64,000 bases of DNA, taken from NCBI GenBank assembly GCA_964034945.1, contig OZ035963.1:33139644-33203643 (forward strand), given 5' to 3'. Numbering within the stretch: the first letter of the stretch is position 1; each line of letters begins with the position of its first letter. Below the pieces are notes generated by a model, which was not told the DNA's origin, did not search any database, and worked only from the letters and a program-made list of their open reading frames with translations. This document shows positions 33,601-44,759 of this stretch, piece after piece. A program made the translations under genes and the position numbers. Origin of the DNA: Chrysopilus asiliformis (taxonomy: Eukaryota > Arthropoda > Insecta > Diptera > Rhagionidae).

Positions 33601-34602
33601 GAGCGCCCCTTTCCCTGCACTTGGCTGTTTTGTGGCAAGCGATTCGCCCGATCCGATGAGCTGCAACGGCACACAAGGACGCACACGGGCGAAAAGCGAT
33701 TTTCTTGTCAGATTTGTGGTAAGAAATTCATGCGAAGCGATCACCTTTCGAAGCATGTCAAGACGCATGATAATAAGGCGAAAAAAGAGGAGAAAAAGCT
33801 TGCTAAAGTTCATCAACAGAAAATTAATAAATTGCTAGTACCGGAAAAATTATTAAAATCAGCTACGCGACCACAGAAATTAACGGGGATTAAAAGGGAG
33901 GATCAAGATCCCATTATATCAACACCATCTGACCTGGGCAATAGGGAGCAGGTACCATCGCTACACCATGAGCAACACCAACAGTCGGAAAATTCTGCAT
34001 GTTCTTTGCCAGAGGATCTAGCCTATTCATCCGGATCACAGTCGTCTTTGTCTCCAGTCGCGGGATATCCAAATCGATACTCAAATGATACATTGTTTTA
34101 TAACAATCATCAGCCAATGTCTCTCTTCTGTAATCCATTCACTTCCGCCAGCAATAGCAACTACTTCCATCATCAATCCTACGACAGTACAAAAACGCTT
34201 CAGCCGGACTGCGAGAACTCAAACGTGATGGAAAGTTCGACGACGAATAGCAATGGACAATTCTCGGCGCATAATCCAGGTTCATCGGTAACTTCTATGG
34301 CAGGAGGATCAAGTAATCTGATTAGGGGGATGGACTATGGTGCCGAATTGAAATTCTCCATATCAATGATAAATCACAACAATAGCAATGTGGGTGGCAG
34401 TGGTAACGATCACACATCATCTCCTTCAACAATGGCCAATCAAATTGCTGAAACTAGTCAAACTGCCGCAATAGTTGCCGATAGCCAAACAACATCTAAC
34501 AGTGTTTACAATAATCAAATTGAAAATCATCAGCAAAGTCGTTTTTTCAGCAGTGGATCAACCGAATATCCTTATCCTGAATATGTAATGTTGAGAAATT
34601 GA
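27631..34602 (+). CDS. btd: Sp-family zinc-finger transcription factor, buttonhead-like
   Basis: Join 27631-27705, 27774-27970, 33267-34602 (535 residues). Donors GAA|GTATGT and AAG|GTAAG and acceptors ATAG|AAT and TTTAG|GAA keep frame; the AG|G codon is split by intron 2. Residues 1-145 are rich in Y, N, S, P. A Btd box sits at 147-155 (C-x2-C-x-CPNC, followed by INE). Three C2H2 fingers follow: C178/C183/H196/H200, C208/C213/H226/H230, C238/C241/H254/H258, with linkers HTGERPF and HTGEKRF and contact motifs [25 protein letters not shown] Lys-rich segment (260-285) may aid nuclear import. The C-terminal half is Ser/Asn/Gln-rich. Sp factors bind GC/GT boxes in the nucleus; Drosophila btd patterns head segments and limb primordia. 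CPNCINE favours btd over Sp8-type, although fingers 2-3 ([10 protein letters not shown]) read like Sp5/Sp8 rather than the altered finger 2 of Drosophila Btd. Start chosen by frame and Kozak context. Confidence 0.9.
27706..27773 (+). other. Intron 1 of the btd-like gene
   Basis: 68 bp, GTATGT...TTATAG, phase 0. Typical short insect intron with a CTTCCAATTATAG acceptor. Confidence 0.85.
28160..28196 (+). repeat. Unexpanded relative of the 12-bp satellite seed
   Basis: AAATGTCTTTCTGTCTGT is followed by AAGTTTGTGTAGATTTC. The giant array at 36.5 kb starts with the same AAATGTCTTTCTGTCTGT and ends GTCTGTGTACAAGATTTC, so this looks like the same element with about two units instead of about 141. 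Confidence 0.5.
28391..29171. mobile_element. Intronic element with 29-bp terminal inverted repeats
   Basis: The left end TACAGCGATTTTTGTGCAAA continues AGGTGATAA. The right end is the matching reverse complement with one mismatch (TTATCACCTTTTGTACAAAA...CGCTGTA). CAG on both sides is a possible 3-bp duplication. CCGTGATAA-like words are repeated subterminally on both ends. No transposase frame; superfamily unknown. Confidence 0.75.
29437..30429 (-). mobile_element. Repeat family D, complete copy
   Basis: TACACGGAAAAAA at the left and TTTTTTTCCGTGTA at the right give short terminal inverted repeats around about 990 bp. Internal landmarks CATGCTCCAGTCCC, CACATGCGAATTATAATCG and AGTTCCAATATTTATGG are shared with copies at 3.95, 8.3 and 22.4 kb. 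Two GGGGACAGACAAAAATT units stand side by side at 29839-29880. No intact coding frame. Confidence 0.75.
31191..32077. repeat. Element with about 45-bp inverted arms
   Basis: CTGAATTTTTTGATATTATA...GGGACACG (31191-31234) is mirrored by CGTGTCCCCTAG...TATCAAAAATTCAG (32033-32077) with a few mismatches. The MITE at 31384 is nested inside. No coding frame. Confidence 0.55.
31384..31616. mobile_element. Tc1/mariner-like MITE with CASTGTGTTAAGAAAGTTTC ends
   Basis: A 233-bp element. The left end CACTGTGTTAAGAAAGTTTC and the right end, reversed, CAGTGTGTTAAGAAAGTTTC agree over about 27 bp. TA precedes the left end; the right flank is GATA, so the duplication is not intact. A half copy at 61200-61341 inserts at a TA. 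Confidence 0.7.
32160..32245 (-). repeat. Microsatellite module, short form
   Basis: A short (GTCY)n (CCGTCCGTCTGTCTGTCC) is followed about 45 nt later by GGACTGAGCTACAGACTTGG, the reverse of the AAGTC...AGCTCA block of families A, C and F. TTACACCAGCGTGTTTGGGATGA, just upstream, shows this is a diverged family A tail. Confidence 0.5.
32608..32748. repeat. Foldback in intron 2
   Basis: Two 52-bp arms (GCGTGATTAAATGATCATGT...CGTTCATTGTCA and its reverse at 32697-32748) are about 85% identical, around a 37-bp loop in which TCGTTCAAGCTGA occurs twice. The word CGTTCATTGTCA and its complement occur three times. Confidence 0.7.
32876..33022 (+). repeat. SINE 3' fragment in intron 2
   Basis: AACGTAAAAACCTTACAAAT, TGTAGGTGCGAAGCAGG, GGCCCAGGTTCTTCGAGAGC and a GATGATGATGAT tail. 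Same strand as the btd-like gene, 240 bp before its last exon, with the head truncated. Confidence 0.8.
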
Positions 34603-34685
34603 ATGAATAACAAATGGAACAGTTGGAGACTATAGAAATTTGTCCACAAGGCAATCCATAGAATTCATTGTTTGAAATTTAAGGA

Positions 34686-34913
34686 AATAAAATTTTTTAA
34701 AGCATTATTACCTATTGTTCTTCAAAACATAACCATAAATGTGATTTTTTAAACAACGAAAAAGAATAGGGAAACAACGAAGCAACATTGAACCTCAATC
34801 ACACAATATGTTAAATTAAAATGTACAAAATAGATTAAAAAAAGATTTATTCATGTACATAGTTATTTTACTTAAGCATAATTATATGATACACTAGATA
34901 TAAATAAAAAATC
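34686..34913 (+). terminator. Candidate polyadenylation signals of the btd-like gene
   Basis: AATAAA at 34686-34691 lies 84 bp after the stop, and a second AATAAA at about 34907-34912 sits in an AT-rich 3' flank. Either could end the transcript. Confidence 0.5.
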
Positions 34914-35389
34914 AATCATTCAGGTTTAGAGAAATGTAAAAAAAAAATTGAATGTGCCAATTTCGAGTTCCTTTTATCCGTTTAAAAAAGGATATCAATG
35001 TGTAAATATTTCCATTTGTTAAATATACCTTTATTAATTTTTATCTTTCTTTAGAGAACTCGACTATTTGTTATAATCTCAGATATTTTATTTTGATAAA
35101 ACAATTTAACAGTAAAAGGTTTGGTGAAATTTTGGATGAGAGTGGTGTGGTCCAATTAACATTTGCAATAGCATATTTAACTGCGCTCGTTAGGTTCAGG
35201 CAGTATACCGCGATGTGTATAAGTAATGATAGAATTTGGTTTAAAACGATTCTAGAATTTTTTGCGCTTTGTGAAATTTGAAGTTTATTTTTTTGTTCCT
35301 TTCGGTAGAAGATTTGCACATACCGTACCATGATATTTAAAAATACAGTGGAATCTCCATATAACAAAACGTAAAACTTATCCACAAAG
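34914..35389. other. 3' flank, no gene recognised
   Basis: AT-rich; frames up to 108 codons on the minus strand lack any recognisable domain. Confidence 0.5.
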
Positions 35390-35615
35390 AATTTCAAGTC
35401 ACTAGCTCAACGCGTTCTCGTGTTATTAAAGATATGTACATCGGACATACCGACAGACAGACAGGCATACAGACAGGCATACAGACAGGCAGGCAGACAG
35501 GTAGGCAGACAGGCAGACAGACAGGTAAACAGAAAGGCAGACAGACAGACAGGTAGACAGACAGACAGACAGGCCGAGAGACAGACAGATACACGGACAG
35601 CCTCATTTTTTTTTT
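35390..35615 (+). repeat. Repeat family C: GACAGACAGGCA-type imperfect microsatellite
   Basis: The AATTTCAAGTCACTAGCTCA block (35391-35410) is followed by about 40 nt and then 155 bp of imperfect CAGA/CAGG tetramers (35449-35600). This is the same layout as family A and the Helitron module, with an interrupted and hence older array. Confidence 0.7.
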
Positions 35616-36550
35616 TCTGAAATCAGAAATATGCTGTTCTTGTGTCGGTAACAATCATGAATACGATACTTTCCTCCAATAGCTACGCAGAGGAAAGTGA
35701 AAATAGTCCTTCATCAAAGATAAAAAAAAAATGTAAGATGTAAATAAACAAAAACTTAAAGCTTGACGTTTTTTTTTCAATAGAAGTTGAACAAACCTTG
35801 AAAGTGGCTTTCGCGACAAACTGCATATTTATTTGAAAATTATTTTAATTAAAATGGGTCATTAGATAATAACTTTAATTGTGATTAAGTATTTACTAAA
35901 TTTTTAGTTGAATTATAAGCCAACAACCGAAGTGAAAAAAGGGACGAAGTTTTATTAAAATAAAGTATTTAAGAACATGCAACTATTTAAACTATTTTAT
36001 TCAAAATGAAATAAATAAAAATCAAATTTTAGCAAAAATTTTGTTTTCTTTAACCCCAGCAAAAGAAACTTCACTTTTCGGCGCTTTCCACATTTTTTTA
36101 ATGAATAAAAGTAACAATAGAAATGCGCCGCAGGCTAAAATGCATGAGGCATATGTATCTGTGAGACATTATTATTATTCGTGAGACATTTTTTGACGTT
36201 TGCGTAACTTTACGAGGATGTTTACGCACTAATATCGCGTAAAAGATTTTCAATATAAATTCGGACAGATCATTTCCGTGGTGGTACATTTATGGGCACT
36301 TTTGTGATTTCATGAATCCGCTTGTAAAATACAGCAACCCTCAGTCGATAGAATTGATCAAGAGAATTGATTTAGAACTAAAAAAAACGATCCCTTAATA
36401 TGCAGAGTATGTTCTGTATATAAAGCGATCGTTTTTTACTTTCTTCTACGGAGTATAATAAAGTATTGTATTCATGAAAAATTTCGACCTCTTAATTTTG
36501 CCTAAAAAACATTTCCCGATCACTCCTGAGTCGATTGGAGTCATATTTAA
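35616..36550. other. No gene recognised
   Basis: AT-rich flank of the satellite. The word TCGTGAGACATT is repeated at 36160-36192. No supported frame. Confidence 0.5.
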
Positions 36551-36555
36551 AAAAT

Positions 36556-38257
36556 GTCTTTCTGTCTGTCAGTCTGTCTGTCAGTCTGTCTGTCAGTCTG
36601 TCTGTCAGTCTGTCTGTCAGTCTGTCTGTCAGTCTGTCTGTCAGTCTGTCTGTCAGTCTGTCTGTCAGTCTGTCTGTCAGTCTGTCTGTCAGTCTGTCTG
36701 TCAGTCTGTCTGTCAGTCTGTCTGTCAGTCTGTCTGTCAGTCTGTCTGTCAGTCTGTCTGTCAGTCTGTCTGTCAGTCTGTCTGTCAGTCTGTCTGTCAG
36801 TCTGTCTGTCAGTCTGTCTGTCAGTCTGTCTGTCAGTCTGTCTGTCAGTCTGTCTGTCAGTCTGTCTGTCAGTCTGTCTGTCAGTCTGTCTGTCAGTCTG
36901 TCTGTCAGTCTGTCTGTCAGTCTGTCTGTCAGTCTGTCTGTCAGTCTGTCTGTCAGTCTGTCTGTCAGTCTGTCTGTCAGTCTGTCTGTCAGTCTGTCTG
37001 TCAGTCTGTCTGTCAGTCTGTCTGTCAGTCTGTCTGTCAGTCTGTCTGTCAGTCTGTCTGTCAGTCTGTCTGTCAGTCTGTCTGTCAGTCTGTCTGTCAG
37101 TCTGTCTGTCAGTCTGTCTGTCAGTCTGTCTGTCAGTCTGTCTGTCAGTCTGTCTGTCAGTCTGTCTGTCAGTCTGTCTGTCAGTCTGTCTGTCAGTCTG
37201 TCTGTCAGTCTGTCTGTCAGTCTGTCTGTCAGTCTGTCTGTCAGTCTGTCTGTCAGTCTGTCTGTCAGTCTGTCTGTCAGTCTGTCTGTCAGTCTGTCTG
37301 TCAGTCTGTCTGTCAGTCTGTCTGTCAGTCTGTCTGTCAGTCTGTCTGTCAGTTTGTCTGTCAGTCTGTCTGTCAGTCTGTCTGTCAGTCTGTCTGTCAG
37401 TCTGTCTGTCAGTCTGTCTGTCAGTCTGTCTGTCAGTCTGTCTGTCAGTCTGTCTGTCAGTCTGTCTGTCAGTCTGTCTGTCAGTCTGTCTGTCAGTCTG
37501 TCTGTCAGTCTGTCTGTCAGTCTGTCTGTCAGTCTGTCTGTCAGTCTGTCTGTCAGTCTGTCTGTCAGTCTGTCTGTCAGTCTGTCTGTCAGTCTGTCTG
37601 TCAGTCTGTCTGTCAGTCTGTCTGTCAGTCTGTCTGTCAGTCTGTCTGTCAGTCTGTCTGTCAGTCTGTCTGTCAGTCTGTCTGTCAGTCTGTCTGTCAG
37701 TCTGTCTGTCAGTCTGTCTGTCAGTCTGTCTGTCAGTCTGTCTGTCAGTCTGTCTGTCAGTCTGTCTGTCAGTCTGTCTGTCAGTCTGTCTGTCAGTCTG
37801 TCTGTCAGTCTGTCTGTCAGTCTGTCTGTCAGTCTGTCTGTTAGTCTGTCTGTCAGTCTGTCTGTCAGTCTGTCTGTCAGTCTGTCTGTCAGTCTGTCTG
37901 TCAGTCTGTCTGTCAGTCTGTCTGTCAGTCTGTCTGTCAGTCTGTCTGTCAGTCTGTCTGTCAGTCTGTCTGTCAGTCTGTCTGTCAGTCTGTCTGTCAG
38001 TCTGTCTGTCAGTCTGTCTGTCAGTCTGTCTGTCAGTCTGTCTGTCAGTCTGTCTGTCAGTCTGTCTGTCAGTCTGTCTGTCAGTCTGTCTGTCAGTCTG
38101 TCTGTCAGTCTGTCTGTCAGTCTGTCTGTCAGTCTGTCTGTCAGTCTGTCTGTCAGTCTGTCTGTCAGTCTGTCTGTCAGTCTGTCTGTCAGTCTGTCTG
38201 TCAGTCTGTCTGTCAGTCTGTCTGTCAGTCTGTCGGTCAGTCTGTCTGTCAGTCTGT
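36556..38257 (+). repeat. Giant 12-bp satellite (TCTGTCTGTCAG)n
   Basis: About 1.7 kb, roughly 141 tandem copies of a 12-bp unit made from three tetramers (TCTG TCTG TCAG). Only three internal substitutions were found by eye: C to T at 37354, C to T at 37842 and T to G at 38235. None of the six frames is interrupted by a repeat-encoded stop, so open frames of 450-590 codons on both strands (SVSL, CQSV, DRQT, DRLT repeats) are artefacts. Right flank GTGTACAAGATTTCTCAAAA leads to the GCGCCATGAAATTTTATAGG block, matching the module in other families. Confidence 0.97.
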
Positions 38258-38900
38258 GTACAAGATTTCTCAAAAACTAATAGAGCTAGCGCCATGAAAT
38301 TTTATAGGCATGTTGGGTCCTGAAATGGGACGATCCTATCAACTTTTGGTGGAAATCCGTTAACCGGAAGTATCCAAAATGGCGGTTTTTCAAAAATCGC
38401 AATTTCGTTTTTCTCGATTTACTCCCAAACTACGCGTTTTTTAGTGGCCTTAAGTATGACAAAACTTGGAGAAAATAAAATTTCCCACACTTTTGTCTTT
38501 AGCTATAACTCGATATCTCCACCTGTTATCGAGAAAAACCGTTATTTCCAAAAAAAACAGTTTTTTGCGTTTATCTCGAAAACTAACGGGTTTTTGCTGA
38601 CTGAATGTATGAAGTGAATTAATGAGAATGGCATTATGCACAATTTTGTCTTTTACCGTTATCCGTTATCTTTTACCGTTATTGAGATATTTTCATTAAT
38701 ATGTAAAAAATCATATGTTTGCGAATAATTTGCAAACTAACGGTTTTTCGACAAATCAGTTAAAAGGATAATTAAAGATGTTAACATTTTCTACATTTTT
38801 GCCATTTACCGTAAATTGATATCTTTTACAGTTCTCAAGTTATCTCAAATTTTGTACGTTTTTGATATTTTTGAATAAACCAAGAATTTATTGGGAGGTC
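38258..38900 (+). repeat. Family C-type flank of the satellite
   Basis: ACTAATAGAGCTAGCGCCATGAAATTT, GGTGGAAATCCGTTAACCGG, then several CGATAT/CGAAAACTAACGG and TTTACCGTTA words repeated at spacings of 100-130 bp (38510, 38575, 38655, 38740, 38810). This looks like a degenerate internal tandem. Confidence 0.5.
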
Positions 38901-39244
38901 GTCTTAGGTTGACAACGCGACAGGGCTCTAGCGTAAATTGCGCAGGGTCGTAGATTTTGTAGAAGAAAGTTTTGTGTTGACCACAACTGATATTTTTAGT
39001 TCTAAATTATTTCTAACCCTAAATTGAATAATCCGGGATTATTAATTGAATAATCCAGTTAAGTTTTCGCAACAATATACTTGATTTTAGGACTGTGGTG
39101 CCTAGCCCAGGACATACGGTCACCCAATATTTATTATGTTACAGGCTGAACTCGATACTTTTTGCCATGGTGGCGACAAGAATGAGGCTTGTCTGAAGCA
39201 ACTTTAATGTAGGAGAGGATGAAATTTTAATCGGTAAACTCAGT
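38901..39244. other. No gene recognised
   Basis: Non-coding; small duplication TTGAATAATCC at 39023 and 39047. Confidence 0.5.
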
Positions 39245-39500
39245 GAGCCTTTTGACGCCCCCTACCTCCCCTCACACATATGAACACAATCGTCGCTGGA
39301 CTTCTAGGGATCCTTTTCTTCTAAATTTCCGGGAAAAATCTCATCTGAGGGTTTTTGGGGTCGATGAATACGATTTTGGCATTAAGAAATTTGTACGGAT
39401 AACGAAAGATTCTGTTAGAATAACGTGATTATCCTTTTCCTCAAATCTTCCAGAAAAAATTTCATCCGGTGGGTTTTGGGGTCGATGAATCTGATTCTCT
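39245..39500 (-). repeat. Repeat family G, two units
   Basis: In reverse orientation two units share GGGTTTTTGGGGTCGATGAAT, CCGGGAAAAATCTCATC and ATAACGTGATTATCC. The unit is about 125 bp. The same family is at 41320-41570 and 45340-45720. Confidence 0.65.
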
Positions 39501-40332
<832 letters not shown>

Positions 40333-40335
40333 GGG

Positions 40336-41319
40336 GTCTGTAGGAAAACCTTCACAAAATTATATTTAACAAGTTGGTACACTTTCCTATCCAAAAACTG
40401 GTAAGAACTCTGCACTTATAAAAACACGGTACAGCAACACCTCCGCAGAGATAAAAAAAAAGTTCTCCATATTCCAAAAAATTAAAACGTCAAATATCTC
40501 GATGCAACACTTTAGGATTCCCTTGAAACTCGATTAAAGGTTATATTTCGGCCATATGTTTCGCATGAGGTTACCATAAAAAAAAGCACTGTGGCGATGA
40601 AAATTCTCCGGGCTTAAAAACTGAAGCTGAAAAGCACCGGAGTCTCGATGTTCATAAAGGAAGCATACGGAAAACAGCAAATAGATTATGAACAGGAAAC
40701 ACATGCATATAATATGTAAAAATTGACGAAACCGTCAACGGCTAAATTATCGTTGAAAACGTTGACAAAAAAAAAATCCAGTGCAATTAACCCTTAATTG
40801 ATGAGGTGAGTCCAGTGGACCTTTCTCTCTTTGCTATTTCTCATGTTTTCAGCACACTGACTCTGAAATCTTCAGTCCCTTCATACAGTATGGTGTTCTA
40901 TGCCGAGTTAAAAGCACGGATTTGGTATGTGATTAGACGAGTCCATTGGAAACCACCTCATTATTTACGCATATGATTTTTGCCTCATAAATTAAGGGTT
41001 AATAAAACTCTCGTACAAAAAAAATTGTACTTATTAAAAAGGAAAAAAAAATTTTTGTTGGGCCCTATGTATCTGAGAAAAAAGCGAGATAAATATTTAT
41101 TTCTGATACATAGCGCCCAAAAACTATTTTTTTAGTACATTTATTTAAATAAAAGCTTTTTTTTAAAGAATTTTTATTTTATTTTTTTGATTTTATTCCT
41201 TTTAGTCATTTCGCGTTTTATTAGTATGACTAAAAATCAAAAAAGACGTTTGCCTTCGCCACGCTTGTTTATACTTTTTAGTGTTCGAACATATATCTTT
41301 ACTTTTGAGTTAACCTCTC
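40336..41319. other. No gene recognised
   Basis: Non-coding. TTAACCCTTAATTGATGAGG at 40788 and CTCATAAATTAAGGGTTAAT at 40984 form an inverted pair about 200 bp apart, a possible small TTAA-type MITE. Also TACATAGCGCCCAAAAAC at 41107 against GTTGGGCCCTATGTATCTGA at 41058. Confidence 0.45.
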
Positions 41320-41604
41320 GGACTTTTTGGCTCCAGAATCGGATTCCTCGATCTCAAAAACCCCCGGATGAGATTTTTTCTGGAAGGATTGAGGAAAAGG
41401 ATAATCACGTTATCTTAACAGGATCTTTCGTTGTCCGTACAGACTTCTTAACGTCAGAATCGGATTCAGCGACCACAAAAACCCTCAGATGAGATTTTTC
41501 CCGGAAAATTAGAAGAAAAGGACAATCCCGTTATCCTTACAGGACTTTCCCTCAATCTAACAAGGACGAAATAGTAAAAAAATATTTGGTGGTCATTGGA
41601 CTTA
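41320..41604 (+). repeat. Repeat family G, left part of the copy split by a mariner
   Basis: Two units of CAGAATCGGATTC...GATGAGATTTTTTC...AGGATAATCACGTTATC. The copy resumes after the mariner at 42863 with CGTATGTGTGCAAAATTTCA and a short GACAGATGGACAGACAGAT tract (to about 42990). The paralogue at 45.7 kb is uninterrupted. Confidence 0.7.
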
Positions 41605-42862
41605 CGTGGGCAGTCCAATAAGTACTTAGCCTACAAAAAAAAAAACGAAAATTTTGGAAAAGTGACCATTTATTTCTCAACATAGTCTCCTTTTAGCTCG
41701 ATACACTTGACCCAGCGATGCTCCAACTTCTTTAACCCGTCTGAAAAATACGTTTTCTCGAGGTCTGCAGAGTAGGCCTCCGTAGCGGCGATGACCTCCT
41801 CATTCGACTCAAATTTCTGCCCGGCGAGTGACTTTTTCCAGTTTGGAAACAAAAAGAAGTCGCACGGGGCCAAATCTGGAGAATACGGTGGATGGGGCAG
41901 CAGTTCGTAGCCCAATTCGACCAATTTGGCCGTGGCGACGGCGGAGGTGTGAGCCAGTGCGTTGTCATGGTGGAAGAGCACTTTTTTCTTCGCCAAATAG
42001 GGCCGTTTTTTCTGCAATTCGGTGTCGAATCGGCCCAATAATTCGGTATAGTAGAGCCCTGTGATCGTTTTGCCCTTCTCCAGGTAGTCGATGTAGATCA
42101 CACCTTTCCGGCAGATAGGACAGTCTTCGCCTTCTTCGGAGCACGTTCGCCGGGTAAAGTCCACTGTTTCGACTGTTCCTTAGTCTCTGGTGTGTACGTA
42201 CCAGTGGATCCATGTTTCGTCGACGGTCACGAAACGACGCAGAAACTCCTTCGGATTGTGCTTAAACAGCGTCAAACACTGCTGTGAAGTGGTTTCACGG
42301 TTGCGCTTGTTGTCCGGAGTGAGCAAACGCGGCACCCATCGCGCCGACAGCTTTCTCATGCCCAAAATTTCATGCAGGATATGACCCACGCGGTCTTTTG
42401 AGATGCCTACTGTCTCAGCTATCTCGCGCACCTTCAATCGGCGGTCTGCCCATACGAGATCGTGGATTTTTGTTATGTTATCCTCCGTGGTAGCCGTTTT
42501 CGTAGCACCTGGGCGTGGCTAATCAAAAACCGACGTGCGACCACGTTGAAACTCGTTACACCAATTTTTGACGGTCACCATCGAAGGAGAAGAGTTATCG
42601 TACACAGCATCCAAGCGCTCTTTGATTTCGCTGCGCGATTTCCCTTCCAGAAACAAAAATCGAATCACCGACCGATATTGCTCTTTTTCTGAAATCCGCA
42701 GACACGCCCGCTTCTATACGCGGTCAAAACAAAACTACGAGTTCGATTCGGCTGAAATTCTGACTGTAGCCGTCTATGAGAATGTACTACACGACAGTAA
42801 ATTTCTCCTGCGATAGTGGCGCCATTGGGCGGTGAGGCTAAGTACTTATCGGACTGCCCTCG
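41605..42862 (-). mobile_element. DD34D mariner, nearly full length
   Basis: 1258 bp. Terminal inverted repeats CGTGGGCAGTCCAATAAGTA (left) and CGAGGGCAGTCCGATAAGTA (right, reversed), continuing CTTAGCC. TA duplication at 41603-41604 and 42863-42864. The empty site ACTTACGTATGTGTGC is deduced from the family G paralogue (GAGTTACGTATGTGTGC at about 45755), which confirms the boundaries. Confidence 0.93.
41673..42700 (-). pseudogene. Mariner (DD34D) transposase, inactivated
   Basis: Minus strand, about 340 residues if intact. Order: N-terminal E-Q-Y-R-S-V-I-R-F, a helix-turn-helix with M-V-T-V-K-N-W, an F-D-stop-P-R-P-G-A linker (TAG where Glu is usual), V-R-E-I-A-E-T-V-G-I-S, first catalytic Asp in TVDETWIHW, then a 4-bp insertion shifting frame near WYVHT, an in-frame deletion of about ten residues before IYIDYLEKG, second Asp in HHDNALAHT, third Asp in YSPDLAPCDFF with exactly 34 residues between. 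All three catalytic Asp codons survive, but one stop and at least two frame errors prevent function. Confidence 0.9.
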
Positions 42863-42999
42863 TACGTATGTGTGCAAAATTTCAAATCCATCGGAGGAGT
42901 GGAAGTAGGTCAAAATAAGACTACAAGATTTGACCGTGACAGATGGACAGACAGATTTGAAAGCAAGTTACATAAAAGCTTTTAAAAAAGTCGGTGAAC

Positions 43000-43928
43000 G
43001 TAGGCGGGATCCTTCGGACAGGCGAATATTTTCTTGACTAGAATTAAGGCCCGTTCTAACCGTCATTTGATGTCAATTTTCTTGTAATAATCTAGAGTGT
43101 AATTATTGAGAAATTATATTAGCTGTTTTATAATTCAATTTTGTGCAAATGAAGGAAATTTTTGAAGTTATAAAATAAATATTTTATTCAAGATTGTCAG
43201 AGTCACATATATTTAATATTAGTTTTCATTTTTAGACTGAATGAATGAAGAAACTTGATTCCGGCAGGATGTGTTAAGGAAATCCTAAGAGTTTCAAATA
43301 TCTCCATAAAATCGAAATATGTCACCCTCGAGTGTAAAGAATATCAAAGAAGAATTTATTGTTTGTCCCCATTAGATAGCATCCGATTTTATCACTTCAA
43401 CTGAACTTAGATTCAAGGATATTTCAGGCAAACTAAAACACACTCATTGTCAGAGTGTATGGCAAATCTTTCACTCAATACTAGATTTCATGTTGGGGAC
43501 AATAAAAAGCGGAAAAACGGATTCAATGGACTGTTGTGTTGTTTATGTGACACATTGAGGATGGATTTTTTTTTAATGGAACACACAAAAAACTGTGTAG
43601 CAATTCTTATAGAACTGATGACATTTTACCATTGCATGCATCGTTGGACGCAATAATTTTTTAAAGCAGTTTTTTTCAGGACGATACTCAGAGTAGATTT
43701 CTGTCATAGATTGTATTTTATTGATTTCGGACAAAAAACGAACATCAACCGGAAGGAAATTGAACCGTGGCCTTAATCATTGAATTACAATCGAGAAGGG
43801 GGTTTAGTTTGCAAAAAATTTGCTCATTACCGTTTAGTAAAGTGCTGGTTAGTGGATATAAGTTTTTATTTAATAATTGAATCCGTTAAAATTCGGTCAC
43901 TGTAAAAACAGCAAAATAAATATCGAAA
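43000..43928. other. No gene recognised
   Basis: AT-rich sequence without supported frames. Confidence 0.5.
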
Positions 43929-44052
43929 CATAACAAAAGCTATAATTGCTAACCTGGCAATCATTGGAGACCCGTATGGTGATATTCGTATCAAAATTCG
44001 AACAGTTGTACCAAAATTCCACTTTGAAGTCAAACTTTCCCATAAGATTTTT
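43929..44052 (+). repeat. Repeat family A, head fragment
   Basis: CATAACAAAAGCTATAATTG to CATAAGATTTTT, cut off exactly where the reverse full copy begins. Confidence 0.75.
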
Positions 44053-44204
44053 TATACCCGTATGGTGAAACCAAAGGGTATATTAACTTTGCCTTACCGT
44101 TTGTAACGCCAAGATCCCGTCATCGCACAAAAAAATTAATTACACCAGTGTGTTTAGAATGATAAAAATATTTAATTTTTCCATGTCCGTCCGTCTGTCT
44201 GTCT

Positions 44205-44238
<34 letters not shown>

Positions 44239-44632
44239 CTGTGGCGCGGATTGCAGGCGCACGGATTGAGCTAGAGACTTGAAATTTTGCGCAGATCCGT
44301 TTTTCGTAAAATGCGAGGCTAAGTTCGTTAATGGGCAAAAATGGACCATTAGGGGGGGTACCCCCCATACGAACGAAAACGGTTTTTGTGAATATCTCGA
44401 AAATGGTGCATCTTATCAAAAAAGTCCAAGAACAAAAGTTATTTAGGATATGATTCTACATAAAACTCCCATACATCAAAATCCAATTGGAACAAATTTT
44501 AAAAAATCTTATTGAAAAGTTTGACTTCAAAGAGGAATTTTGATACAACTGTTCGCTGTTCACTTAAATCACCATACGGGTTTTCAATAATTGCCAGATT
44601 GGCAATTATAGCTTTTGTTATGTTTAATTGTA
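44053..44632 (-). repeat. Repeat family A, full-length copy
   Basis: TATACCCGTATGGTGAAACC to GGCAATTATAGC...GTTATG. (GTCY)n core at 44186-44241. Together with the preceding fragment it presents CATAACAAAAG ends outward on both sides, as at 19431-20410. Confidence 0.8.
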
Positions 44633-44759
44633 ATATTAAGAGAAAAAATTAATTTGTTTGATTTAATCAACGAATATGTCGGAATTTCAAATTGACGCAG
44701 TCCTTTGACCTACCATATTGCTAGCTTTTTCCGTGCAATCCTAGTTTTTTGAGTTCTTT

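Noticed and set aside
33599..33838. Alternative frames over the zinc-finger exon on both strands
   Set aside because: Shadows of the btd-like coding exon.
36556..38257. CRISPR array
   Set aside because: Period is 12 bp with no unique spacers, and the genome is eukaryotic.
36474..38323. Open frames of 456-593 codons on both strands
   Set aside because: All come from the 12-bp repeat, whose length is a multiple of three and which lacks stops in every frame.
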